A DNA stretch of 64,000 nt from Alligator mississippiensis (Eukaryota; Chordata; Crocodylia; Alligatoridae), in assembly GCF_030867095.1 (NCBI RefSeq), contig NC_081837.1, forward strand, positions 18,440,001 to 18,504,000. The letters are read 5' to 3'. Every line of letters starts with the position of its first letter. The first letter of the stretch is position 1. Below the pieces are notes generated by a model. The model was given only the letters and a program-made list of their open reading frames with translations. It made no database searches and was not told the DNA's origin. Shown here one piece after another: positions 46,740 to 58,774 of this stretch. The translations under genes were made by a program, and so were the position numbers.

Positions 46740-49095
46740 ACAGTCCCCATGCAGGGGGATGGGCTGCAGGTGTCGTTTTTACCCGTTGCCCAATATTGTA
46801 AGCTAGACAGATGGGACAGGAGCTACAGTACTGTTGTGCCATGGAAGGAAAATTTGGGGCAAACCAATCTCTTTGTACTATAGCAATCATTCCCCCTTTG
46901 CTCGTATGGGCCACAGTGTGGGTTAAACGAGCAAGATGTGGCAAAAGCTCTCTAGGCGCCACCAGGCGGCCGTCCGGGGAGCGCCAGAGAGAGTCGGGGC
47001 GCAGTGAACATCCTGCACGCAGCCAGCCATCCTTTCCTTTTTTTAGGGCCTGTTTTTGAAGAAGGGCCAGACTTGAAAGGCTAGCCAAAGGAGACTGGTC
47101 TGCTGAAAAACAAACAAGACCAGAGTTAGGAGCCTGTGGGCCAGAAAGGGCCGCGTTTCTGGCAGAACGGTCTGCCCGATCATTTCCTCGTGTGACATCA
47201 TCAACGGGTTTCTCATGAGCTTTACATTTAACAATAGCAATAGCAGAAGGCAGTTGAACAGCTTCTAAGAGCGCTTTTACATAACAACCATGACTGATTT
47301 GGGTCCCTGATGAAGTGAGGAACCCTCTTTGTTTCCAGATTTGTCCAAAATCATGAACAACACCAAAAGCACACTTAGAGTCAGTATAAATGGTTGTGGT
47401 TTGATTTTTTGCAAGAATGTAAGTACGTGTTAAAGCAATGAGTTCAGCAGGTGCACAAGGGCTAAGAAGAAAGGCATGATTTTCAGACAAAGGGCCAATA
47501 GAGATGGAGACAGGTTCAGAGATGGGATATGGGATAGGCTGTCTGCCTATACCGACAGCATTTACAGTTTCAGGGAAATGAGGTAGGAAAGGAAATTCAG
47601 TAGCCTTTAGCGTGGAGCGGGAAGCTTCGGTATCAACAAGACAGGAGACAGGTTTACCAGAAATAAGGCATTCAACAAAGGGACCGGATTGGTCAGTAGC
47701 AAGCAAAGGAGCGATGATGTCACTGTCCCTCAGGCTGTCCTATTCAACACTGGGAAAAATGACAGGAAGAGGAGGTGGGGGCTGGGGGCTGGGTCCTTGG
47801 CCGGGGCGGTTGGGGCATTCTGATTTCCAATGTCCTTCTTGCTTGCAATAATGACATTGGTTCCCATAGCCTGGGTTTTGTGGGCCCGAGGATCTATCTC
47901 TTCCCCTGAATCTACTGGGGCCTCTCCTTCCCTGTCCTCATCCCCTTCCTGTACCTGGACCCTGCAACTGAGAAATCTGTAAGGCCATTAACTTAAACTC
48001 AGCATTGTCTTTGAACCGTTCCAATTTGTTATGAAAATGGTTAGCTGCAGCAAGGACTTCAGTCAAATCTTTAGTTTCCCAGCCAATAATAACTGTTTGA
48101 ATTTTCTCAGCAATTTTAGGGTTAAGTCCCTGGACGAATGCTACCACTATTGCTTGTTTAGCATTTCCAACCGGGTTATCCATTCCTGAATATCATTCAA
48201 ATGCCTGTTTGAGGAGTTCCAAATAGTCACTGGGGTGTTCATTTTTGTTTTGTTTACAGGTATTTATTTTGGTTCAGTCTGCCTTTTTTGGGCAAATTGT
48301 GAGAACTGCCCGAACCAAAGCATTTCTCTTGTCAATAAAGTCTTGGCCAGTCCCTGGGTTTTGATCTGGCCAAGTACTGGCAGCGTACAGACTCAGCATA
48401 GTTTCCTTGGGCAAAATGGATCGCATGAGCTGATTAATGTCAGCCCATGTTGGATTATAACAATTTATAACAGTCTGCAATTCTTCCTGAAATTTTTCTG
48501 GGTCTTCCCTGATTTTGGGGAATTTTTGAGTTAAATTGTAGAGATCACCTGGAGTCCAGGGTGCATGCACGGTTACTATATTTTGTCCATTGGTGCCAAT
48601 GCCTGGCATTTGTCTTAGGGGCAGAATTTGTACATCCCGGGATCTAAGATTAATGGCAGATCTTTCCGTGCCTATTCTCATTCTTCTAAATACACCTGTG
48701 GTGGGTTGTGACCCAGGAGTAAATTGCCACACTGGTGATGATTGAGTGGCAGGTATGGTGGATGAGTTTGGACTAGTAAGCTCCGTAGATGAGTTTACCA
48801 AAGGAGCTTCAGCTAATGGGTTACTAGCCTGGGCTGCAGCCTGATGTTGAACCGGTTGTTGCTGATGTGGGAGTTTCAGGAGAGCAGGGTTCGAACAAAA
48901 GTTAAGGATATTCTTTGCTGGCTTTGGCAGTGGGGGCACCCCAGGCAATGCTGGATACATTGGTGCAGTGGCCGGCGTGTAATTTGGGGGAGCAGCCAAT
49001 TTTTCCCGAACAGCTTTTAACTGCTGTTTTAATTTTTTTTGAGAGTCTTTTAGACTTTTAGTTTGAGATTTTGTTCGCCTTTTGGACATCTCATC
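46740..49095 (-). mobile_element. Gammaretrovirus-like endogenous retrovirus fossil, broken
   Basis: Recognisable parts in order along the minus strand are gag (matrix/capsid-type region at about 48274-49089 and a following capsid part at about 47938-48183, then a zinc-knuckle-like region), protease, RNase H and the zinc-binding part of integrase. The capsid and protease style fits class I (gammaretrovirus-related) elements. Reverse transcriptase and env are not recognised, and no LTR pair could be identified at either end. The element is broken in several places. Long stretches remain readable, suggesting moderate age. It adjoins the truncated exon 3 of paralogue 3. Confidence 0.88.
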
Positions 49096-50571
49096 ATACT
49101 AATAAAAGAACACGTCCCACTGGTTTTATGGTGTTTTGGATTCACGCCAGGTTTCAACCTTGGCCAGTTTGCTGCAGGGATTGATGTCCCTCACACAGCT
49201 TCATCCCACTCAAAAACCCAGAAAGCAGAGGGAGAGAACAGAGGTCTCAAGCCCTGAGAGATTTTCTCTCGCTGTCCCTGAGGCTTGTCCTGCACATTGT
49301 TTCAGTTTGCTTCATCGGTGAAGAGCATGGGTGCCCCCCCGCTGCCCTCCGCCCATGGGTATCAGGCTTTCCTGGCTCCCAAATCAGCATTCAGACTTCA
49401 GCACCCCAGGAACAAGAAGAGAGATCAGGCCAAGTGGCCGCAACTTTAAATAACTTTTCTGACCTCATCCAGGGCCCCAGCCAGAAAGCAGCTTCATTGC
49501 ACCACCGTTAATGCCGATCCAAGGCGGTCGGCCCTCCAGGACTTGGCCAGAGTCACTGAGCTGGGTTCTAAATAGAGCGGGTCAGAGCAGGTGCATAGGC
49601 ACCCAGTGGGTGACACTCCCAAACAGCGAGGAGGCTTTTGTCGGCTGGGTAAAGCTGTAGCGGTGGCTGGAATTGTTTCTAGTGAATCCCCTTGGTTTAA
49701 TGGCACAATCTCACCTGAGTTGATGGAGCAGAGATGGAGCCATTCCTGTGGGAGCAGGTTTTGGAAACTGCTTGACCAGTTACAACCCCCCTGAGGGAAA
49801 CAGCCTGGGGAAGGTGTTGTGCCCACAGAGGCATTCCCTAGGAAGGACTGACATCTGGCTGTGCCCACCCTTTACTGCTGGCTTACTCCTTCTCTCCTTA
49901 CAGAGCAAACAGAACCGACTGTCTCTGGCTTTGCTTCAGTGTATTATGTGTGATTTACTTGTGTTCTGTGTTTGACTGATGCTGAATTTTGCTGGAGCCA
50001 CAAAACCCTTGGAAGACTGTCTGACTACCTGGGTTTCCTTTTTTCAGACTCTGGCAAAACAAGAGCCTGCTTCCAAAGATGGCCAGGCCACTCCATCAAC
50101 TCCTTCCCAGGTATCCCGGCCGCCCTTCCAGGCGACAGCTGCCTGCTGCTCTCACTTAGTCGGCAGAATCTCTTTCTGCCCGTGGGGACTCCTTGTCTCC
50201 AGGCGTAAGGAGAATCCATAGTGTGGCGAGCTCCCTTTTTAACTATGCCCCTCCTTTCAGGGTGCGATGCACAGTCCCTTATTTGTTGGCATCATCTGAT
50301 TTTTAGCCCCTACCCGGGCTGTTCTCTTCCTTAGCATTTCGACTGGTCTTCTGGGAAAGTTGCCTGGAAAGGAAGCTGAGCAGCAGGTGTCTGGGGATAC
50401 GGAGACCTTGAACTAGAGGAGATGCTACTTCCTCTGAGGGAAATAATCCCATTTCTGTTCAGCTGTAAAGTGAAATCTCACCCCTGTGACCATGGCAAGT
50501 GTCTGAGGATTTGGTTTTTCAGGCAGTAGCCAAGGCAAGCTAAGGCGGCAACGAATGTTTTGCTTGAATGA
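49096..50571. other. Unassigned sequence
   Basis: No gene recognised except one exon-like segment at 50048-50110. The part nearest 49100 may be the leader of the retroviral fossil. Confidence 0.4.
50048..50110 (+). other. Exon-like segment, product unknown
   Basis: 63 bases lie between a strong acceptor (GGTTTCCTTTTTTCAG) and CAG followed by GTATCC. The phase 0 frame reads TLAKQEPASKDGQATPSTPSQ. I recognise no family. Confidence 0.3.
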
Positions 50572-50735
50572 GGCAGACAAGGTTCCTTGAGTGAATTTGA
50601 TATCTTTTATTAGACCAACCCAAATAGTTGGAGAATAGTTATTAAGCAAGCTTTCGAGTTCAAAAACTCTTTGTCAGGCTAAGGAAGTTTCAGCAGTTGG
50701 TGTGTACTTGAAGCATTTCATTTGAATTTGGGGAG
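50572..50735 (-). mobile_element. Retroposon family H, copy G
   Basis: Minus strand: ACACACCAACTGCTGAAAC-like start, core CTGACAA ... GAAA at 50652-50677 with perfect GAGTT/AACTC stem, then CCAACTATTTGGGTTGGTCT and AAGGAACCTTGTCTG. The stem differs from copies A and C by a paired G-C to A-T change. Confidence 0.75.
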
Positions 50736-53225
50736 ATGCATTTCAAAACAAATACATTCAGGTAAAGACTGAAACAGAAATATAGTTTGCAGGTATAGTG
50801 TGAACCATCTCACTTCAAAAATACCAAAGGGAGGCTTTACTTCTGTTTTTTCCTTTTCCCCAGTTTCTTAGGCCATGCAAGTGGAGGGTTTCGAAATGCC
50901 ATCGCAAACTGCTTTGCTTAGCCCTAATAGGCACTGTTTGGCAACAAAGCTTAGTGCCAAGAAATTGGTCATGCCATCCTGCCTGTAACAGCCTTGATTT
51001 CACATGCACGTGACAATTAGCTCCATCTCCATGTGAAAGCATTGACTTGCAACTCTAGTAGTCTGAAATACAGACCCCTGCGCTGCCTTCTGCCGGAGTC
51101 CAGTCTCACACAGCTAACCCCCTCTCTCCACTCAGGGCCTGCCAATGGCACAGGAGACGAGCTCGGAGAGCAATTTGTTTGCTACCTTGTGGGCGTTTTG
51201 GATCAGCCCTGAGAGGGAGCCTGGCTGAGTCCCCCAAAACATCTGCTGAGGTAAGAGAAATGTTTAGGGAAAATACCACGTTACATTTTTCCAGAGAGAG
51301 CAGTGAGAGAAATGTGGGGCTTTTCCTACCTTCGCTGCCTCTCCTTAGAGGTGGACGGCTGGGACTGTTTTCCATGGGGCCCCAGGCAGCCGTGTCCAGG
51401 ACCCCTGGGCTTCTGGTCAGTACGATTCACAGAAGAGAGACCACCACTGGCAAAACAGTTGCTTCGCAGAGTGCAGCTGAATTCACGTAGTAGTAGTGGA
51501 GACCTCCTCGGCTTGGGTATGGGAATAAGAAGGGCCCATCGCTGGCAGTGCTGGACCCCAGGGCTGTGTGACCCTCTGCTGAGAGGCGGCCAGCCCTCCT
51601 CTCCTCTCCTCTCCTCTGTGTTCCCAACATTTTGCTCCTCCATTGTCAGACTGGATCTTTCTCCAGCTCATCTTCCTGGTCAGAGAATAAATCATCAGGT
51701 CAGAGGGAACGCCCTCGGCACCCGTTTTCTGTGTGAATCAATGGCGTGGCAGGAAGCCAGAGGCTCCTGTCACTTTAATGAGGGTGCAGCGGGCCAAGTG
51801 GGCTGTGTGCAGCTGCAGCAGGAGAGCACGTGCTGGCCATGGGGAAAAGGGGAAACCCCTGTGTGTGGCTGGTGAGCCACATGACCAGAAGCGGTGCGGC
51901 TTAGAGGTATAAAAGCCCAGGGCCTGCGGCAAAAGGGGCAGTCTTGCCCTGCATGCTGGGGGGAAGGAGCTCCTGGAAGAGAGAGGCCTCGTGGAACAGT
52001 GCCATGGCCACCCGAGCTACCCAGGGGTGCTAGACAGAGCAGCTAAAGGAAGGGTGACCACCTGGCCTGGTTTGCTGAGACAGTCCCAGATTAAAGAGGT
52101 CAGCCTGGCTGGCTGAGAAGAATTATAATGGGTGCCTCGGAAATGCAGGGGTGCAGGGTAGGGAGTCAGAACGGCACTGAGTGGCACAACGCAGCTAGCA
52201 GGCAGCAGCCAGGAACGGCTGCCCACCTAAAGGCGACCCAGCCCCCTGCCAGCTTGTGAGAGTGCGGGAGGAGAGGTTTGGGGCAATGTCCCGGATGTCC
52301 ATGATCTTGTTATGGTCAGCCTAGCTAAAGGGAGGTATGCCTTGTGGTGGGGCATTGACCCAGAGTGAGGGTAAAGTTTAGCTTGGGAAGCTGCTTGCTT
52401 ATACTTGTGTTACACTGAAGTCTAAGACTGGAGGACTGGATTGTGGCTATGGGGGTGGTATGGAAGTCACGGGGGCACCTGCGAGGCACCCAGCATAGAG
52501 CTGTGCAGAGGGGAGAGACCTTAAAGGGCCTGAGCAGCATGAGAGCAGCCCAGCCTGGGTCAGGGACCCTGGGGGTGGGGATGCAAGGCAGCAGCTTTGC
52601 CAGGGCTAGGGCGAGGGGACCAAGCAGCTCAAGGTGGTTGAGAGCAGGGCCAGGGGCCCAAGTAGCCCAAGATGGGCAAGACCAGGGTCAGGGGCCTAAG
52701 GGCGCTGAGAAGGGCAAGATGGGATTGAAGTCCAGAACCTGAAGTCCAAGGCCATGGACCTTGGCTGACGGAGCACAGCCAGAGAAAAAGGACCAAAGCC
52801 AGGAAGGCTGAAGCCCCAACAAAGGTTTGAGGCCTGAGCGGTCCAAGTGTTGTGATGGAGCCAGGGACCCCCTGAAGTGATATGAAGTACCACCTGCAAG
52901 GCATGGGTATGGCTACAGGGACAGATGGAGCCACTTATGCCTCTCAGGAGATATAGTGGCTAAGGACAAGACTGGTAGCATTTGGGCACATGGGGCACTA
53001 GACAGCTGAGGACTGAGGCTCACTCTGGGTCTCAGGGGCAGCCTCCTGCAATGCTATCAATCCAAACAAGACATAACTGGTTTGAAATAGCCTCTGTCCT
53101 ACTCCTTAAATCCCATGCATCAGGTTAGTGACAAGGCCCAGTCCATGTTTTTTCCTCAGGTGAGTGGGATGCAGCCCCGTGGCCAGGACTGCATGGTCTA
53201 AACAGAAATGCTTTGATCTTTTCAG
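50736..53225. other. Unassigned sequence with minor repeats
   Basis: It contains an exon-like stretch at 51136-51250 (acceptor CTCCACTCAG, donor GAG followed by GTAAGA), a (CTCTC)n run near 51597-51618, a TATA-type promoter candidate at about 51908, and about three 40-bp imperfect units (CAGGGCCAGGGGCCCAAGTA type) at about 52610-52730. No gene is recognised. Confidence 0.35.
51905..51945 (+). promoter_or_regulatory. TATA-box promoter candidate
   Basis: GAGGTATAAAAGCCCAGG is preceded by E-box-like words (GCACGTGC at about 51827 and CACATG at about 51888). A start site near 51938 would be expected. The first ATG (about 52004) opens only a nine-codon frame, so the transcript, if any, is not obviously coding. 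Confidence 0.35.
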
Positions 53226-53279
53226 AGGGCATGGACCAAGGATGATGCCATGTCTGGGAAGAAGACAGGGCAGGCAGAG
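53226..53279 (+). other. Exon-like segment, product unknown
   Basis: 54 bases lie between an acceptor (GATCTTTTCAG) and a strong donor (GAG followed by GTGAGT). The phase 0 frame reads RAWTKDDAMSGKKTGQAE. No family is recognised. Confidence 0.3.
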
Positions 53280-53377
53280 GTGAGTTTTTCTCCCAGCTGT
53301 CCACTTGTGCCTTTGAACCCAGGCTAGGATCCCTTCAGGCCACTACCCATGGGGATACTTCATACTGCTTGAAGCTA

Positions 53378-53560
53378 GATTTCCAACATGTGTCTCTAGC
53401 AGGCAGCACCTATCAGTGCTGTGGGAATGGAAACCCATGGGACCCACCCTGTCTCCCTGACAGGAGTTTCTGATTCTTGGGATGCTTATTGTATCCCAAG
53501 TATCAACTTCTAGCCAAATGGACAGGATGGACAGAGAGAGAAGGTGATGGAAATACAATG
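53378..53560 (+). repeat. Local duplication, copy 1
   Basis: GATTTCCAACATGTGTCTC, AGGCAGCACCTATCAGTGCTG, CCACCCTGTCTCC and CAACTTCTAGCC match, in order, 55990-56165. Confidence 0.65.
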
Positions 53561-54519
53561 TGCCCTCCAATTCCCATATGACACCATGCCAGTGCTATCA
53601 CTCACCCTGGCCCCACTGCCAGGGAAGCCAACCTTGTGATGCAAGATCAGACGTTTGGTACTGCTGGAAGCAGAGGTTTGTGCCCCGGCCTCCTCTAGAC
53701 TCATGATGCAGGAACCTTTGTCCATGAATGTCCCTTTGCAGCTTTTGCCTTTCTCAGAGGTTCCCACTGAGATAATTCATGTTTTGTACAGACATGTAGA
53801 AAACCCCATTCTGCCTAGGGGCTATTGGCCAATGTCTCCAAGCCTGGAACCTGCAAGATCAGGTGGCAGAGCATGGCAGCCTTAATGGGTAGGTGAAACT
53901 GCTGAGCAACTGGGAGGCTTTTGTCAGCTGTTTATCATACAATTGGAACAGAAATCCTAAAGCTCCTGTGGAGATGTTCTTCATGCAGTAGCTCCTGTAT
54001 TTTTCCACCTTTCCTAATTGCATCCCTTGGGAGTAGAAGTACTGGGTTGGTGCACAGTCTTCTCTTGCCCGAGTCCTAACACAGCGGGCCTCCTGGGCAC
54101 CTCTTGGACTTCACAGTTCTGCCAGTAACATCATGTTAAACTTTCCAGACAGGAAAAACTTGGAGTCCTGGTCAGCTTCGACCCACTGGGAAGGGGAGGA
54201 TCCAGCATGTCTTGGAGCCATTGCAAAAGGTATCATGTCTGTTAGTGGTAACTGATTTTCCAGTTCTGCACTCCAGCAATGGCCCGTGTGGTAAGGATGT
54301 ATCTGAAATTTCCCTTTCATGTGCTGGGCTGGAATATGTTTACATGTCATCTCAGCTTCAAGTGAGAATCCAAGTGAGAATCCAAGCTTCAAGTGAGAAT
54401 CCCCTTCAAGCAAGGGAATTGAATTAGCTTGAGGCCACTCAGATTGTTCTTCCTCTTTATGACGTCAGGGGAGACAGGCAGGTGAAGGTGTTATGTTTTG
54501 GGACATATGTGCCTTGAGG
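53561..54519. other. Unassigned sequence
   Basis: No gene recognised. A short tandem AAGTGAGAATCC repeat lies at 54359-54402. Confidence 0.4.
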
Positions 54520-54975
54520 GTGTTATGACTGGGGACCTTGACTGTGCTGTGCCAATGCTCCTGCTGGGACCAAAGCCAGAGGCTCCTGGCTAGAGGGTCT
54601 TACCCATCTGCCTAGGATCAGACCAACGCCACATTTGGGGTCAGGAAAGAATTTTACCCCATGGTGAGATTGGTATGGTCTGTCGGGGTGCGGGGTTCCT
54701 TCCTCTGTAGTGGGGAGTGTGGCTTGTATGCAAGATCTCTCAAGTGTATATTGATAACATTTCATAGAAGCAGGACGTTGGCTGCCATGGTTCTCCTGCT
54801 TCACCTGTGGCAGGTGAGGGTGTTACGTCTTGCGTCATGTCAGGGTTGAGGGCAGTCTGATGTAGAGTTTAGATGATGGATTGTATAGGATGGTTTGGAT
54901 AGAGATGTTCCTCTCTCAGGCAGGGGTTGGACTGGCTGTGACCTCTGGTGGTCCCTTCTTCCAGCCCCACTTCTC
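54520..54975 (+). repeat. CR1-like interspersed repeat, family X, 3' end present
   Basis: The 3' end reads GGGTTGGACTGGCTGTGACC, CTCTGGTGGTCCCTTC, CCAGCCCCAC and CTACGATTTTATG, resembling the CR1 3' terminus. The internal part matches 41880-42164. No reading frame survives. Confidence 0.6.
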
Positions 54976-55734
54976 TACGATTTTATGTTTTACGTTGTTC
55001 ACGTGAAGTTACTAGTGAATGTTTCTTTTTACTTTTGAGAACTGGTAGTCCATTGGAAATAATTTGTATTTTATTTCCAGATTCCAGGCAAGAACTGTGC
55101 AGCTTGGTGCAGCATCCGAAATCTGCTTTCTATGGTTGGTCTCCTCTTAAGTTTCCCAGTATCCCCCTACAGCAACTGCTTTGTGCAGCCTTTGGCCTGT
55201 ACAGAGATTATCTCCAGAAGCACATGCATTGGGGGCTTCCAAGCCTTGAAATTATTTACAGTGATGGGAACTTTGTGTAAAGCAGAAGTGGCTGCGCTCA
55301 CACAAGATGGCTGAGTTTTGGAGGCAGCTCCATCACCTCTCCCCTCAGACATGTCTTGTGTTACTCACCAGAGATATCTCTTGACACCTAGGAGCCCCAC
55401 AGCTGGGACTCCAAGGAAGTCTTCTAGGACACATCTTCGAGGGAAGGGGCCCTGGGCAGGAATTGATAGCAGCAGTGAGAGGTTTAGGGGGCCTAACCCT
55501 GGAATAGGGACCGGGAACGAATAGCTGGATGGAAGTGAGGGTTAGCAACAGAGCAGCTTTCACTGGCCCATCTGAGAGCTGTATCAGCAGTGCATTCACC
55601 CAGGCACAGCCATGGGCATTGCCGGGGGTGCCGCCCCGTTGGGATCAGGGTGTGGCCATGGTTTTGTATTGGTTTTAATCCCATGAGTTTTCTTCTCTCT
55701 CACTGATGCCATGTCACGATGCCTTTCACCGCAG

Positions 55735-56515
55735 CCACTGAAGATGATTCTACGGCTGTACTATGGCAGTTCCCACGCCTCTCTGGGAACACGGACTGTG
55801 ACCCGCGGCCCCCAGCTCCCTCCTGGTAAGATGCAAGAACAGTAGAGCCCCAGTGGCTACTGGGTAGAGCTCAGTGGGGAGAGGGCCTAGGGTTTGGTGC
55901 CTGCCTCTTCTTGGCACCGTGGGCAAGCTTCCTCAGTGCATGGGGGCATTGTTTGCCCTACCCCTGGGGACAGTTCCCACTGCTAGAGACTGGATTTCCA
56001 ACATATGTCCCAGGCAGGCAGCAGGTGTCAGTGCTGTGGGAACCCCAGCACACTGTGGGGTCCACCCTGTCTCCTTGGTAGAAGTTTCTACTCTTGTGAC
56101 TCAGCTGATGTTAGTCAGGACGAACTTCTAGGCAGCTGGGCAGGATGGATGGGTGAAGACAGCTCTGATGGGCTGGTGCCCTGTGGGACAGCAAGGCTGT
56201 GCTCAGAGTATTTGCTAAGGGTCCTGACAGGTGATTCCAGCTGTGTGGTGGTCTCTGCACACCCCTATAAGTCACCCTTTGTTTTTTCTCCCTCCTCTGC
56301 CACCTGGGAAGTTGCTGAAAGTTTCTCTGTTGCCTTTTTGTATTTCAGGACCTGGTCTGCAGGACATCAAGCATGAAGGAGTGGATTTGGGGGCTGTACG
56401 ATGGAGGGAAGAAAATCAGCACCAGAAAGCTACTCCCTCTGTTCTGCCCCCTCCCTCTCCAGCCCTCACCACCCTCCCTGCCTCTCCTTTCCCCCTATAT
56501 ATGATGTTAGGTTAG
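55735..56515 (+). other. Two exon-like segments joinable in frame, product unknown
   Basis: Segment 55735-55825 follows GCCTTTCACCGCAG and ends at a strong donor (CTG followed by GTAAGA). Segment 56349-56515 follows TTTTTGTATTTCAG. Joined, one frame runs PLKMILRLYYGSSHASLGTRTV ... PPGPGLQDIKHEGVDLGAVRWREENQHQ ... LYMMLG and stops at 56513-56515. No conserved domain is visible, and Pro/Ser-rich sequence dominates the end. It could be the last exons of an unrecognised gene or a non-coding transcript. The intron contains a copy of the local duplication. Confidence 0.3.
55990..56165 (+). repeat. Local duplication, copy 2
   Basis: Counterpart of 53378-53560 (GATTTCCAACATATGTCCC, AGGTGTCAGTGCTGTGGGAA, CCACCCTGTCTCC). 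Confidence 0.65.
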
Positions 56516-57379
56516 GCTAGGTTAAGTTATATTATATTGTTTTATTTCCTGTTATATGGTATTGTGGTGAACTGCCTTGTAGTATATATTAGATGCTGGT
56601 TATTTATGTGCCTCTGTGCTTCTTTAGACAGAAGCAGCTGTTTGTTGTAGCCTGCCCATAACATGCAACTGTGCTGACATCCATCTGGGACAACTGGGTA
56701 CAAAGCAGCAGTTGTTCCATCCTGCTCCCTCTGTGTTGGGCTGTGCAGTGCATGTAGCTACACTGGACCAGCCTTGATTCCCTGTCCCACCCCAGTGCTG
56801 GTGCACAGCTCCTTCAGGCCTGGGCACATTCTGGAAGGCAGGAGGGGAAATACACTGGGAACAAGCAGACCAGAGGCACAGCCTGTGCATGGTCACGCAG
56901 GGGAGGACGCTGCCCTGCTTTCCTGCTTTGTAGACCTAAAAAACCCCCCGGTGGGTGCTACCCTGGCATGGTCTGATCTCAATTCCTGCCCGGATTCAGA
57001 AGACCAAGGCATCTGGGCAGAAGGGAACCAGTGCCACCAGCCTGTGAGCTATGTGACCACACAATGGCACCCCCTGGAAGACCCGAGAGTGTCTGCAGCA
57101 ACGAGAGACCAGGCTCCTCTCCTAACCCTGCAGCACCCGCCATACTGTTGTCTCTCTCCCCTGGCTCCCTCTTATCTCTCAGCACCGGGGCTGAGCCCCA
57201 TAGCATAGCAAAGCCAGGTCATACAGCTCTCCCTGCTGCTCTGTGGAGCTGGCCTGGGAGAGGGCTTCTTTCCTGGCTGATTGCTGCTCCCCTGCAGTGA
57301 GTGCTGAGAAAACCTACGTGAGTGGAGTGGAAACTCCTGTCTCCCGAGCTTTCATTTTCCCAAAGACTCCCTGGGTCCC
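56516..57379. other. Unassigned sequence
   Basis: It starts with a TTAGGTTAGGCTAGGTTA-like run. No gene recognised. Confidence 0.4.
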
Positions 57380-57600
57380 CAGTCCAAGGTATTGGGGTAA
57401 CCCCTCTGCTTTAGCTGTGGCCAGTTTACATGTTATGTCCAGTGTAGTGTCAGGGTTGACTGTAGTGTTGCTAAGAGGCCAGTCAGTGGATGTGCCTGGC
57501 ATGGGTTGGCCAGGGCTGGTCCTGCCTCAGGCAGGGGTTAGATGTGAGCTCTGGAGGTCCCTCCCAGCCCCACTGCTCTGGGATCCTGTCATCTGACTGG
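57380..57600 (+). repeat. CR1-like interspersed repeat, family X, decayed
   Basis: TTTAGCTGTGGCCAGTTTA, TGTCAGGGTTGACTGTAGTG, CAGGCAGGGGTTAGATGTGA and GGAGGTCCCTCCCAGCCCCA follow the order of the copy at 54520-54975. Confidence 0.5.
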
Positions 57601-58479
57601 ATCAGTGCTCAGCCCTGCTGCCTGGGGCTGTGCCTGGGCTGCCCAGGGGGACTGCAGCGTGAGGGGAGCAGGAGGTGCTTAGCTTTTGGGGTAGTCAAGG
57701 CCAAAGTGAAACCTGGCTTTTCCTTCCAGTGAGTCCCCAGGAGCTGGGACGCAGAGACATGGTCTGTTCTGCTATCAGCATCAAGAAAGGAAGCAGGGCT
57801 GAGTGATACAAGAGCTGTGCCTGGCTGGAGAGGCAGGAGGGGTTTAGCACAGTGGTGGATGAGGTGATGTGCTGAGTTTTCACGGAAGGGGTTTTGCTCC
57901 CCTGGTCTGTGACTTTCTCAGTCAAATAAGAGCCAGGAGCCGCTGGCAGCTCCGTGTGTGCAGGGGTAGCAGGGAGACACCAGGCTGCTGAGGACACACG
58001 TTCTTTTGGGGGGAGGTTTGAGGCACCTGGCCCCGGTACTGCACAAGCTCCAACAGGAGACACAGTGCGCCTCTTCCCACAGTCACGTCCCTCCCAGCAC
58101 ACAGATGCAGCCACTGCTGGGTGGGCGGCTGTGTTTACAGACCGGTCAGACAGGACAGACAAGATATGGGGACACCCCACGCACAGATCCCCTAATGAGA
58201 TGTACGTGGCCACCTGCAGTTTTAAATATGGATATTTCAAATGTTTGCATTTCTGGACTTGAGAATTGAACTGACTAAATCAGGGGGCTGAGTTCAAGCA
58301 AGGAGGTTCCTGCTCCCATTGCAGGTGATGTGGGGCTACCTTGTGCGATGTGTGGTGCATTAGCCCTTCTGTACCATCTCTTCCTTTAACCACTGCGATG
58401 CTGTGCGCCTCCTTAGGCACCTTGGACATTTATCCACGTATATTTGTCTGCTGTAATGGGCCAGAGATCCCGTGTGTTG
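57601..58479. other. Unassigned sequence
   Basis: No gene or repeat recognised. Confidence 0.4.
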
Positions 58480-58774
58480 GAGCAGACTCAATTAATCGAG
58501 TCTTCTCTGTACACGAGCTGATGTGTCTGGTGCTGCGTCGCCTGCATTCATATAAACAGTGAAATGTGCATCAGTGCTGAGAAAATGGCAGCAGTGTGGT
58601 TTTGAACTAAAACGTTTTTGATGTGTTTTACTTCGAAAGTGCACCACCACTGTTTTCTCAGCGCTGACATGCATTTCACTGTTTATACAAATGTATGTAA
58701 TGCAGCACCGGGTGCTTTTAAAAGTGCCTGGCGCTGCAGCACAAACATATGTAACAAATGTCCCATGTCTGCTC
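58480..58774. mobile_element. Fold-back MITE with GAGCAGAC ends
   Basis: The ends GAGCAGAC and GTCTGCTC are inverted. The arms pair over about 95 bases: TATAAACAGTGAAATGTGCA and GTGCTGAGAAAATGGCAGCA on the left against the reverse complement of GTTTTCTCAGCGCTGACATG and TTTCACTGTTTATACAAATG on the right. The loop is near 58620. No coding capacity. Confidence 0.75.
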
